Positions 33,154 to 44,322 of a stretch of DNA of 64,000 nucleotides are shown here, one piece after another. The stretch comes from Begonia masoniana. Taxonomy: Eukaryota; Streptophyta; Magnoliopsida; Cucurbitales; Begoniaceae. Every line of letters starts with the position of its first letter. Position 1 is the first letter of the stretch. The stretch lies in assembly GCA_022432975.1 (NCBI GenBank), contig CM039512.1, positions 32,029,574 through 32,093,573 on the forward strand, given 5' to 3'. The translations under genes were made by a program, and so were the position numbers. The notes below the pieces were generated by a model that searched no databases, was not told where the DNA came from, and saw nothing but the letters and a program-made list of their open reading frames with translations.

Positions 33154-36100
33154 TGTAACACCCGACAACTTCAACCAGGTGACTTCCTAACTATATTAAC
33201 GGTCATGAATATTCAATCTTCACGGTTTAGAGTTTTATGCCAAGCTTAATTAATTACATGTGGATTTAAACTAGGTTGAGTGGCAAAGTTGTAATAATGG
33301 AGGATTGAGACCAGTATTTAAAGAAAAAGGAAAGGATTCAAACCTCATTTAAACCACTGTAGCCGTCATCTCTTACTCTCGGCGACTTTCTCTCCCGAGC
33401 TCTCGCTCTCTGTCAGCTGGAAATCCCTCATTCGACGATCGGCTTCCTTGCTGCTTCTCGGCTACTTTGTGCTCGAGGTACGAGTTTGGCAATGTAGCTA
33501 TCTTTTAGTCGTTAAGCTCTGTTTTCAGCTATGTGTTAAGGTTCTAGATTCTTTAATGGCCGAGTGTTAGTAAGGATATTTTAAAATCTGAAAGTGGTAA
33601 TGTCATTCCGAATCGATTTTGGACATTAAACAACCAACCCTGAGTTATCGCTAATCGAATCTGTCTGTTTTGGGTTTTGGATTTCAAACTGCACAGAGAA
33701 CTATACTAAGGATTCGGGAGTGACTTTAGCTATTAGATCCTAGGATGACTTGTGGTTAGAACTAATAGGGTTTTGTTTTAACTACTACAATGTAAATGTT
33801 TTAGGTGAAGAAGTTTGAAGAGAAAGGAGCTCAAATTGCTAAGGAGACCAGGTAAGTGAATGTATAGGTTTCTCGGTCTTTAGGACCCTACATCAAAGGA
33901 TGCTAGGTAGAAACTCATACGATGATTAGTAGTTCCTTATGTTACTGACTAGCATTTATGTTGATGATTAGTTCAATGGTAAGGTTTCATGTTGGATAGT
34001 GCTTTGTTCTGTAGCTTGATGATTTAAGAATTTCCATGTACATGCATCATGACTATTTTATGCATATGAAATATTTTAAGAGCATGGTTTTCTCATGAAT
34101 AAAGTAAGATAATGAAGTAAATCTTATGCAACGTGAATTAAGTGAGGGTTGGGGGCGGTTTGACGTATGTCACTATCCAAAAGGAAGGACCATGATTACG
34201 ACCCGCAAGGGATTATGTACACTCTCACTGTCAACCCCCTTTACCGGCACAAATCCTCTCTTAATCCACACAACATGAACGAGGAATATGATTGATGAAT
34301 ACAAATGATGAATATGAATGATAAATATGAATGATGAATACGATTGATGAATATGAATGATGAATATGAATGATGAATATGATTGATGAATATGAATGAT
34401 GAATATGAATGATGAATATGAATGATGAATATGAATGATGAATATGAATGATGAATATGATTGATGAATATGAATGATGAATATGAATGATGAATATGAT
34501 TGATGAATATGAATGATGAATATGAATGATGAATATGATTGATGAATATGAATGATGAATATGATTGATGAATATGAATGATGAATATGATTGATGAATA
34601 TGAATGATGAATATGATTGATGAATATGAATGATGAATATGATTGATGAATATGAATGATGAATATGAATGATGAATATGAATGATGAATATGAATGATG
34701 AATATGATTGATGAATATGAATGATGAATATGATTGATGAATATGAATGATGAATATGATTGATGAATATGAATGATGAATATGATTGATGAATATGATT
34801 GATGAATATGAATGATGAATATGATTGATGAATATGAATGATGAATATGAATGATGAATATGATTGATGAATATGAATGATGAATATGATTGATGAATAT
34901 GAATGATGAATATGATTGATGAATATGAATGATGAATATGATTGATGAATATGAATGATGAATATGAATGATGAATATGAATGATGAATATGAATGATGA
35001 ATATGATTGATGAATATGAATGATGAATATGAATGATGAATATGAATGATGAATATGATTGATGAATATGAATGATGAATATGATTGATGAATATGAATG
35101 ATGAATATGAATGATGAATATGATTGATGAATATGAATGATGAATATGATTGATGAATATGAATGATGAATATGATTGATGAATATGAATGATGAATATG
35201 AATGATGAATATGATTGATGAATATGAATGATGAATATGAATGATGAATATGATTGATGAATATGAATGATGAATATGATTGATGAATATGAATGATGAA
35301 TATGAATGATGAATATGAATGATGAATATGATTGATGAATATGAATGATGAATATGATTGATGAATATGAATGATGAATATGAATGATGAATATGAATGA
35401 TGAATATGAATGATGAATATGAATGATGAATATGAATGATGAATATGAATGATGAATATGAATGATGAATATGAATGATGAATATGAATGATGAATATGA
35501 ATGATGAATATGAATGATGAATATGAATGATGAATATGAATGATGAATATGAATGATGAATATGAATGATGAATATGAATGATGAATATGAATGATGAAT
35601 ATGAATGATGAATATGAATGATGAATATGAATGATGAATATGAATGATGAATATGAATGATGAATATGAATGATGAATATGAATGATGAATATGAATGAT
35701 GAATATGAATGATGAATATGAATGATGAATATGAATGATGAATATGAATGATGAATATGAATGATGAATATGAATGATGAATATGAATGATGAATATGAA
35801 TGATGAATATGAATGATGAATATGAATGATGAATATGAATGATGAATTCTGAGCATTGTTTCTCAAATGAGCATTCATGCATAATTGTTAGTATTGCATT
35901 TCTTACTAAGCATTAGGCTTATAGTTGAACCTTTATGATGTAGGTGACGAGATTTCAGGTGAGGATCCCAAGTTTATGAAGATGTCTGAGCTTGGTTGCT
36001 GGAAGGTGATCAGGGTGCAATTCTGTGGCTGGATGGCAAATGAGGACCCCTGGTAATGTTTTATTATGGTTTTAGTTATGATAAGAATATAATAGATTAA

Positions 36101-36911
36101 GTAGGATGAGTCTATTTCTTTCTAACATTGAGTCCTCTGTTGAAGTTGTCTTTTGATCACTGAATCTGGAAATAATTTTAAGGATAGTTGGATGGTTTGT
36201 TTGCTTAAGTCTTCCGCTATATGAATTCTGGATGAGTTACTGATTTTCATTAGTATGAATGTTATGCCATTGGAGGTTGAAGTCAGTGAAGGATGTGTCT
36301 ATCGGAAGATGTAGGTATAGTTTTGTCGTTTAGCGACCGATAGATGAAGTGCATTTAAGTTACCGGATGATGTAAGTGATATTTCATTGTCCAGTGACCG
36401 GTAGATGTAGAGTGTTTAAGCTATCGGAAGATGTAAGTATAGTTTTGTCGTCTAGCGACCGGTAGATGAAGTGCATTTAAGTTACCGGATGATGTAAGTG
36501 ATATTTCATTGTCCAGTGACCGGTAGATGTAGAGTGTTTAAGTTATCGGAAGATGTAAGTATAGTTTTGTCGTCTAGCGACCGGCAGATGATGTGCATTT
36601 AAGTTACCGGATGATATAAACATTGTTTTGTCGTCTAGTGACCGGTAGATGTGGTTTATTCTTCTATCGGTAGATGCAGTCTAGGGGTTTAAGTTTCTCT
36701 TCATCAGTTGATACACATTGCACTGCCCGCCGGCAGATGTGTAATGTATTTCTTTGCTGAACGATGCCTAGTGAATCGCGCATGACATCTTGAGCTAGGT
36801 TATGTTTAAAAAAAAAAATATATTACCAATAATGAATAAAGTGTGAGTAATAAGAATTAAATGATTAAAAAAAGTTACGGATTATGTGACGATCCCTCTG
36901 GGGTCGTTACA
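33154..36911 (+). mobile_element. Solo LTR J, TSD GATTT, swollen by a 13-bp array (3758 bp)
   Basis: Starts TGTAACACCCGAC and ends GTCGTTACA; GATTT is at 33149-33153 and 36912-36916. Minus the array about 2.2 kb remain. The donor after CTCGAG (near 33479), the exon-like segment GTGAAG...ACCAG|GTAAGT (33805-33851) and TGATGTAG|GTGACGAGATTTCAG|GTGAGG (near 35936-35965) are all present, followed by the CCGGATGATG array (36290-36740). Confidence 0.94.
34283..35847 (+). repeat. 13-bp minisatellite, about 120 units, two unit types
   Basis: The unit GAATATGAATGAT alternates irregularly with GAATATGATTGAT over the first 1.08 kb; from about 35360 to 35847 only the first type occurs (about 37 units). 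Short seeds of the same unit exist at the same place in D (42856-42915, 50326-50395). The long minus-strand open frames here are a by-product of stop-free 13-bp periodicity. Confidence 0.97.
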
Positions 36912-37306
36912 GATTTACATTGAACGGCCCCTCGATCTGTCCAGTGCTTACGTGGCACTGGACATATTGGGTCGGAGGGTCGATGTGGGGTGGAGAATCC
37001 ACCGTTAAATGTGCACCGCACGTGATTCGAGACCGAGGGGACACTGCCTCAGATAGGCCCCTCATTCATTGTCTCTCCCTTTTCAAGGTTCTAAAAAACA
37101 AGGGGGTCGCCGCCCCAAATTGGCCCATCATTCTTATACCTCTCATCAGGCAGTGAACCTCTACTCTCAACACTAATTTTGACAACGAAGGGTCACCGCC
37201 ACAGATCAGCCTCTCGTTCTCATACTTCATTTTGAGAACGGATGGTTGATCTAGGGCGGCGACCCCCCGTTGTCAAAATTAGTGTTGAGAACGGAGGGTC
37301 ACTGCC
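36912..37306. other. GC-rich, inverted-repeat-rich sequence, possible DNA-transposon remnant
   Basis: Recurrent GGGTCG/CGACCC-type motifs (CGAGGGGACACTGCC, GGGGGTCGCCGCC, GAAGGGTCACCGCC) in both orientations, and a short palindrome CCAGTGC-TTACGTG-GCACTGG near 36940. No coding sequence is recognised. Subterminal repeats of this style are typical of CACTA-like transposons, but no terminal duplication could be matched. Confidence 0.45.
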
Positions 37307-37307
37307 T
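37149..37307. repeat. Foldback: about 60-bp inverted arms, 38-bp spacer
   Basis: The left arm 37149-37209 and the reverse complement of 37248-37307 match at about 50 of 60 positions, including CTCAACACTAATTTTGACAA without change. CACTA occurs in each arm in outward-facing orientation. Confidence 0.8.
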
Positions 37308-38224
37308 GATATGCCTAGGGTTACTAACTCTCAAACTAAAGCCTCAAGTTTTACTAAATCGTGTGCTCATTTTGCAGGAAAAGTTAGTGGATCTCAAATG
37401 ACACTAAGGACCAACGCACAAGCCAAGAAGTTGTCCATCAAAAGGATGAAGCATGAGCTTATGGCAAATGAGGTCGAAACCCATGGAGCCAAAGAAAAGG
37501 ATCAACCAACACAAAGGAAAGGACGAACCCGAGGATGACAAGCATGATGGACCTCATGGATGGCTCGACCATCATGAGGAGGAGCCTTCCATTGAAGATG
37601 GGAAATCAATGCCAAGTTTTTGAGGTTTGGGACCGCCATGCTAAGTGACTACAATGGAGCACTAGCCTCGGCCACTCAAGTTTGAAGAGGGAGTTTGTCC
37701 ACCTTAATCAAATATTGTAACCTAACCTAGTTTAGTTTCTTTTCAAAAATACTTTAGTTTAATTTCTAGTTGCATGCATGGCTGAATACTCTAGAGGGTT
37801 GGAGAGATGGCTAAGCATATTGGAGGTAAAATGGCTGCAATTTGAAGAAAAGAAGCACATGGGATCGTGGAAGAGAATGGCCAAAAGTACACTTCTACTC
37901 GGCCATCAACGGGACCGAATAGGACGCAATTTTCTAGGGCTTCCTTCTTCTTTCAGTTGAACCAAAACCCTTACTTTTAGGAGAAGTATTTAAGCATCTT
38001 TATGAGACTGTAATGGTAGATTTTGTTGAATGTAATTCGGAGCTTTGCTTCACCAAAATCAGAAGTCTTTGGGTCTTTAAAACAACTTCTCTCCTCGGTG
38101 TGTCTTATCTGAGCCTAGGTGTTGCTTTCATTGTCCTCCAAGTTTAAAGTTACTTGGTGGCTTTTATTTACAACATTTTCTTCAACCTTCAAAAGGGTTG
38201 GAATCACAGAAAAAGGGTGGGAAA
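37307..38224 (+). repeat. LTR fragment related to G and E, cut by element K
   Basis: Starts TGATATGCC, and its first 70 codons read like the LTR-encoded pol tail of E (MPRVTNSQTK then ASSFTKSCAHFAG, against RRPITGSQTR and NTLVFFAG in E). It breaks at 38224, where K's LTR begins, so the 3' end lies beyond K, outside the window. No intact gene is present. Confidence 0.6.
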
Positions 38225-38477
38225 TGTAGCATCCCTAAAACTGTACAATTAATTCCCCGTATAAAATTTTTATTTTCTATAACCTTAAGTGAGCTTAATA
38301 ACGTTGATTCATTAAGTCGAGGTCTAGATTGTTGAAAATCATTTTTAAAACCATTTAAATAAAACTTAAAAAATTTTATAAAACAATTAAAACAAACAGA
38401 GGCGAAATACAGGAAGGAACCGAGGGCAAAAGGGGAACTCTGCCCCAAAAGCATGTGCCGAGAGATCGGCCCATGCA

Positions 38478-38620
38478 CAGCCGATCGATCGGCTGTGTAA
38501 AATATACACACTCTCTGGATTTTCCAGAGAGTGGCGACTATAATTGCCAATCGATCACCTCCTTAGGCGATCGATCAGCAACCTCCCTGGAATCAAAAAT
38601 TTCAGGGAGTTGCCTCCCTC
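38478..38620. repeat. Hairpin cluster in K's LTR
   Basis: A perfect 18-nt palindrome CAGCCGATCGATCGGCTG (38478-38495), an 11-bp stem CACTCTCTGGA/TCCAGAGAGTG (38509-38533), a partial CGATCGATC stem near 38552-38578, and CTCCCTGGAA/TTTCAGGGAG near 38584-38610. Position relative to the LTR end matches A and the solo LTR at 18919. Confidence 0.78.
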
Positions 38621-39289
38621 TTTTTCTCTTCTCCCCTGCACATTTTCACTTCCTCATTTCCTTCTAAAACCTCCACATATCATACGTACTAAAAACCTTT
38701 CATAATCATTCACTCTTAAACTACCGACAAACCCCTCGATGTAAATACAAAATAAAATAAAATCTCATGAAAACGAACAGCGTCGAACCATTTGAAAACC
38801 AAACAAAATCCCTAAGAAATTCAACAATCCAGCAGTTCATTAAACGACAGGTTTAACAAAACATTTTTTAAAACATCAATCCATTATCCAGATCTAAACA
38901 ACCTAGAATGTATCTAACTGTATAATTAACCTATCTAATCCACCATCAGCCCAAAATGACCCGGACACCCTCAAAACTCTTACTTACATCCCCACGGGTC
39001 AGAATGCGCACCGACTGCCCAGCACGCTCCCATGGGCCATCTTTCTTCAACTGTTCATTCCTCGGGTGGAGGGATCTCGTCTTCACATGTATCAAGATCA
39101 CCTACACCATACAGACAATTATGAGCTAAAAGCTCAGCAAGTTTCTTAAATGCAGATGCATGTTGTGCAAATGAGTTTCATAAATCATGCAACATTTTCT
39201 TTTCATTACGTCGTAGACAGAATGTCATCGAGATCTCAGCCCGCAAAATGGAGAGGGCACATCCAGCGGTCGGACAACCCTTCTACCTA

Positions 39290-39309
39290 GCGGGGGGGGG
39301 GGGGGGGGT
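39290..39309 (+). repeat. Poly-G run in K's LTR
   Basis: Seventeen or so consecutive G residues in a G-rich stretch; its length may be unreliable in sequencing. Confidence 0.8.
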
Positions 39310-40675
39310 GGGGGTACACGCTAACATCAGTATACAGCCGTGCTTGAGCCACACCTCGCATGATCAGATAATAGATTACGTAGGTTCATTTCATTTTAGG
39401 CGATGTGGTATTGTGACAAGCCCCTTTCGGGCCACATCTCTTTTCATGAAAACATAGTGCGGAAATTCATTTTCTATGCTTATTTGAAAACCATGATAAC
39501 ACGTGCATAACATAACACACAACATATATATACCATCGAGACAATAAAAAGCATAATCTATAAAAGAACTAATCCTAACTACCCAACCAAAGCATTTAAT
39601 CAAACAAATCACCAAGGTTCCTCGACATGACATCGACGTACGGTGTAGGCCAATTGGCCATAGTAAGTCACGAGAACTTACCTCGCGTCCGTTGCACTTC
39701 TAGCTCTGTGTTTACGAGCATTGTTCACCTAAGGCAATTTCACAACATTTGTCGTTAAAACGCGTTTAAACCATTAACCATCCAAATTAACGAAACGCTT
39801 AACTAAAGAAATTTCCTAAAAATTCTAACTTAACCCATTGAGGCATTTTATCGAGCAATTTACGCTCGACACCTCAAAACCTCCATTAATGGAGTTTTCT
39901 AAAGCTCCAATTTTTTCGAAACCCTAACACTCCTCAATAAGCCAATTAACTTTGTCCAATAACGCCCAATATGTCCATTGTACTCATAAATACATTAGGT
40001 CTATCGATTTCAAACTCTAAATCACGTTTTTAACAAAAATTCTAAACGAACCCTAATCATTTAAACTCTAGAAATCGAAATCTAACATCCAAAAACTATA
40101 GAATCTTACCTAGAACATTGATCGGAGGAGAAAACGTGAAGAGAACCGAGTCGCCGGAGGAAGAATCACCGTTGGAAGAGGATAACGCCGTGGGAGAGGG
40201 AGAAAGCGCCGAGAGGGGGAGGGGAGAAAAGATGAAAGTCGTGAAGTGTTCTGGAGAAGGAAGGAGAATTGTGTTTTTAATTAAAATTTGGCTTGGCAAA
40301 TTACCTTTTGCCCTTCCTTTGATTTTCTATTTGTTTCGTCCTTTGTTTCGTTAATTATCTATTGATCCGATTCCTCTAAATTTTCTTATTTCACCATAAA
40401 TCCTAATTTATTACTAGGGTTCCACTAAAACTATCTGTTCGTAAAACGGACCTCGTTTACTATTTTTACTAAAACATCCTTTATATTACGAGAAACGCAA
40501 AATCCTCGTAATTAGCGTTACAACTCCAAAAATTCTCGTATTTCTCCTAAAATCTTTATTAATTATTAGGATTCTAATAACGCTTTTCTTTCGCAAAATG
40601 GACTTAATTTGACATATTTACAAAAATGCCATTATATTTTAGAATATTAAAATTCCGATAAAACTGGGTGATACA

Positions 40676-40687
40676 TTCCATCCATGT
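40676..40687 (-). promoter_or_regulatory. Polypurine tract of element K, interrupted by E
   Basis: The minus strand reads ACATGGATGGAA against the LTR start, comparable to GGTGGATGGAG in A. Element E begins at 40688; its expected TSD is CATGT. Confidence 0.55.
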
Positions 40688-41687
40688 TGAGCTCTGACCT
40701 GCAAATAGGACTCAAGAACTCGAAGAAGAACGTTAGCTCCGGGTGACACAAATCCGAGTAAATCCAAGAATGAAAAATGTAAAAGAAATACAAACGTGCT
40801 CGAAATTTAATGAAATTTTAGGTGAATCTTGTGAAGTGAGTGAGGTGTGTGCTGGTGAAAATCGTGGTCCAGATTCATTAAGATGAAGAATTTATGGACT
40901 GTTTTTCGAGAATCGGCCGGTGAGTGCTTCAATGGAGCTTCCGGCAATAGTTTCTTCCAAGGAGGATAACTCGATTCAAGGAATCGATTATGGCCACTCC
41001 TTGCTGTTTTTTGCTCTCAAAAGAGTGGAGAAGGAGGTGGCAAAATCCACTCCAACTAGCTACCAAGCTAGAAGAATGGTTCGGGGGCGCAACCCCTCAG
41101 TTGTTGTCAACTGAGCTTACCTTGGAAGCTCATTGCTCCAAACTTCTTCTTCTATTGAGAGAGAAATCTGTGGGTGCTAATAAATCAACCAAAAAAAAAG
41201 TTACAAACACCAATGCCATGAATATATAAACCTAATGGTGGGCTTGGGCTTGGGCTTGGGCTTGGAAGGGGAATGATGGGTCATCATGTGGGCTTGAGCC
41301 ATGTCTTCAACTTCAATGGGCCAAACCAAGCCACCAACTAATCCTATCATTCATATAATCCTAACATCCATCTAATCCTAAGATCCATTTAATAAAGTTT
41401 AAACAAGAAGGCCAACGTTTGCCAATAAGTTCGAAATTTGAAAAAAGCAACAAATATCAAAGCTCGAGAAGACAAATTCCCATGTGAGCATTAAGGTGCC
41501 TCTTTAGTCTTTCCACATGAGAAGATGCTTTGGTTGGTCAACGTCCCGAGCTTTAATCTCCCACTTCAAGTCGTCCACATTGTCCTCCAAGTCTTCACAA
41601 GAACCATGACCTGCAAAAAAAACAAGTGTGTTAGTAAAATTGTGGACTCGGGTCTGGGATCCTGTAATGGGCCTACGGGGCACATCA
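40688..41687 (-). repeat. 3' LTR of element E (1000 bp)
   Basis: Plus ends are TGAGCTCTGACC and GGGGCACATCA; on the element strand it starts TGATGTGCCCC directly after the purine-rich GGGGAGGA and ends CAGGTCAGAGCTCA. Pol's last codons run on into it (to 41504). It contains a short GGGCTTGGGCTT repeat near 41238-41262. The other LTR lies past the window end. Confidence 0.72.
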
Positions 41688-41833
41688 TCCTCCCCAGGTG
41701 ATTGAGGATTTGACGTCAAATCCTTTAATTCAGGCCTCTCGGACTTTTCGTCATCCCTTATATAGGTTGATAGGTCCATGATATTGAACGTTGCCGATAC
41801 TCCGTAATCTCCAGGCAGTTCAATCTTATAAGC
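41504..41833 (-). pseudogene. pol: C-terminal end of element E pol, separated by element D
   Basis: On the minus strand the frame continues the integrase C-terminal part that breaks at 51710 (…RINNNAY): YKIELPGDYGVSATFNIMD, then the acidic tail TSNPQSPGEDD, whose codons double as polypurine tract, then about 60 codons inside the LTR. D entered here with a TAAGC duplication (41829-41833, 51710-51714). There is no chromodomain of the Tekay type; this tail resembles the CRM/Reina side of plant chromoviruses, which I cannot decide from this fragment. Confidence 0.8.
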
Positions 41834-44228
41834 TGTAACACCCGACGAGCTTGACCAGATGACTTTCTTAACTGTTTTAACGGCCATGTTTATTTTGATC
41901 TTTTTGGTTTGGAATTTTATGCCAAGGCTTAATTAATGTGCATGTGTCATAAATTAGGTTGGGTGGCAGGATTTGTAATTAAGAATGGTTAGATTAAGTA
42001 TAAATAGGAAATGAAAACTTTTAAACCTCACTGTAGCCAACATTCCCTTCTGCGTTCTCTCATTCCCCCGAGTTGTCTCCCTCTCCGCCAGCGACTCTCA
42101 CATCGACGACGGATTTCTCTTTCTCCACTTCGACAATCGACGCCCTAGGTAAGACTCAGACAATGTGGATTGCTAGTTATCTATTTGAGTACTGTTTTTC
42201 AGTTGAACTTGAGATTTTGGATTCTGCAATGGCCGAGTCTGGTTATTGTGATTCTAGGAATTTTAGACTACGCACACAGAGTGCTCAACTAATGGACTTA
42301 TATATATAGATGTTATATTCTAGAAGTGATTTTTTTAATTAGGACTTTTAGGATATTGTTTTAACTCTACAATGTGAAATGTTTTAGGTAAAGAAGTCTG
42401 AAGAGAAGTACTCAAAGTTGCTAAGGAAACCAGGTAAGTGAATGTGTAGGAATACCCGGCCATTAGGGCCCTACATCACAAGGGTACTGGTTAGAAGTTG
42501 TTTTCGACGTTTAAGGGTTATTTGAGTTATTGTCTGTTGGTTATGATACTCAAACTGTTAGTATAATTCTAATTAGATGTATGATCTGTTCAATAGAATG
42601 ATGAACTAAGAGTATCCCTGCTCATGCATCATGAATGTTTCTCAAGCATGTGAAAATGTTTTCAATGCAAGTTTTCTCTCATGAAAAAGACAAGAACATG
42701 AAACCTATGCAACATGGATTAAAAGAGGGTTGGGGGCGGTTTGGCGTATGTCACTGTCCAAAAGAGGGACCAAGAATACGACCCGCAAGGGACTATGTAC
42801 ACTCTCACTGTTGAACCCCCTTTACCGGCACAAATCGTCCCTTAATCCATACAACGTAAATGATGATTATGAATGATGATTATGAATGATGAATATGAAT
42901 GATGACTACGAACATGAGTACGAACAAGAACAAGAAAAGATCCATGAGCATGTGTTTCTTTAAACTGTTCATTCATGCATATGTGCTAGCATTGCATTCC
43001 TTACTAAGCATTAGGCTTATAGTTTAAACCTTATGATGTAGGTGACGAGATATCAGGTGAGGAATTCAAAGTTGAAGAAGATGTTTAAGTTGGTTGCTGG
43101 GAGGTGCTCAGGGTGGAAGTTTGTGGCTGGCAGGCAAAATCGACCCGTGGTTATGCTCATTTCATGTCAGTAAGATTTATGAGGAAACTGATGTCTATGT
43201 AGGATAAGATCATGTTTTAATTTGGACTTGAAATTGTCTGGTTCAACTTCTGAGTTTGAGGATGATTGTAAGAACCTAGGACATCCTGTTCTATATGAGT
43301 CTTCGGGTTACGTATCCTGAACGAGCCTATGATTTTTATTCGTTTGAGGTTTATGTCCATTAAGTTGAAATGTGTGTGAGTCGAGGTATTTCCTGTTGAT
43401 TGAAGTTGCTTGATGATTATTGTGTTTTACTGCTGAATGATAGAAATTGGGTGAACGTATCATCCGGTTGACGTCATCGGTAGGAGCTGTGTGTTAGAAG
43501 CTGGATTAATGAATCATCCGGTTGACGTCACCGGTGGATGGTGAACGTTTGCTGTTCACCGGATGATGTCTCTTATCGGATGAGGTAAGTGAGTCACGTG
43601 TTTTGTACATGCCTACCGGATGATGTCGAGAATTGTACTCACCGGATGATGTCGAGAGTTGTACTCACCGGATGATGTCGAGAATTGTACTCCCCGGATG
43701 ATGTCGAGAGTTGTGTTTTACTGTATGATGTAAGTGTTGTTTGTCGTGTAGTGACCGGTAGATGTAGTGTATTTCAAATACCGGATGATGTTCAATGGAA
43801 TACATGCATTGCACGTGCCCATCGGTAGATGGCCTCTACTGGGCGATGTCCATTGAGTCACGCGCAGTGCACGTGACGATCGGTGGATGTGTTTTTCTTA
43901 CCGATAAAGTCCGTAACTCCATGCAACCCGAGATCGATGGAGTCGGGTGATCTAAGAACACCTTCTCCCAGCCCTATTTCCTTGTGTGGTTAATGGCTGA
44001 ACATTGTCGTATAATTCTGCGACTTAGCATGTCAATAATTTAAAGAAAAAGTCGAGTTTATGAAGGGTTCAGTTTCGTCTGATACTGAAATGTTTCGAAG
44101 TTCTGTATTTTTTTAAAAAAATATATATAATGATATAACATGAAGTAGATAGGATGAAACAGAGAACAAGCCAGTATTTATCCGAAGGATGTTTATTTTT
44201 ATGTCGCGACCTTTAACGGGTCGTTACA
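41834..44228 (+). repeat. 5' LTR of element D
   Basis: TGTAACACCC...GTCGTTACA. TATAAATA lies at 41999, the donor after CCCTAG near 42150, an exon-like segment ends ACCAG|GTAAGT near 42434, GATGTAG|GTGACGAGATATCAG|GTGAGG lies near 43038-43062, and the CCGGATGATG array with TGACGTCA at 43469 and 43523 follows. Confidence 0.95.
41999..42006 (+). promoter_or_regulatory. TATA-like box in D's 5' LTR
   Basis: TATAAATA, about 165 bp into the LTR and some 30 bp before the conserved CCTCACTGTAGCC leader start, as in B. Confidence 0.5.
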
Positions 44229-44232
44229 ATTA

Positions 44233-44245
44233 TGGTATTAGAGCA
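44233..44245 (+). promoter_or_regulatory. Primer binding site of element D
   Basis: TGGTATTAGAGCA four bases after the LTR; it differs from the usual TGGTATCAGAGC by one C-to-T change, possibly post-insertion decay. Confidence 0.8.
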
Positions 44246-44322
44246 AAACCGAATTCTAAAATCGATTCTGTAGACTGCCTTCTACCACTGACTGCCACCT
44301 GAGTACACTCCGGCAACTGTAA

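Larger units (their letters stand above)
38225..40675 (-). repeat. 3' LTR of element K (2451 bp)
   Basis: Plus ends are TGTAGCATCC and GATACA; on the element strand it runs TGTATC...GCTACA. A purine tract on the minus strand (40676-40687) fits a 3' LTR. It shares order and motifs with A's LTR in the same orientation (TAAAATTTTT after the first 45 bp, late hairpins, the CTACCCAACCAAAGCATTTAA block near 39577, and donors near 39680 and 40110). The left TSD copy would be GGAAA (38220-38224). The interior lies beyond element E. Confidence 0.82.

Noticed and set aside
34173..35882. Minus-strand frames of 531-569 codons rich in His, Ser, Ile and Phe
   Set aside because: Product of the 13-bp repeat without stops; not a gene.
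38225..40675. Solo LTR with its own TSD
   Set aside because: The flanks GGAAA and TTCCA do not match, and the right flank looks like a polypurine tract, so it is better read as the 3' LTR of a larger element K.
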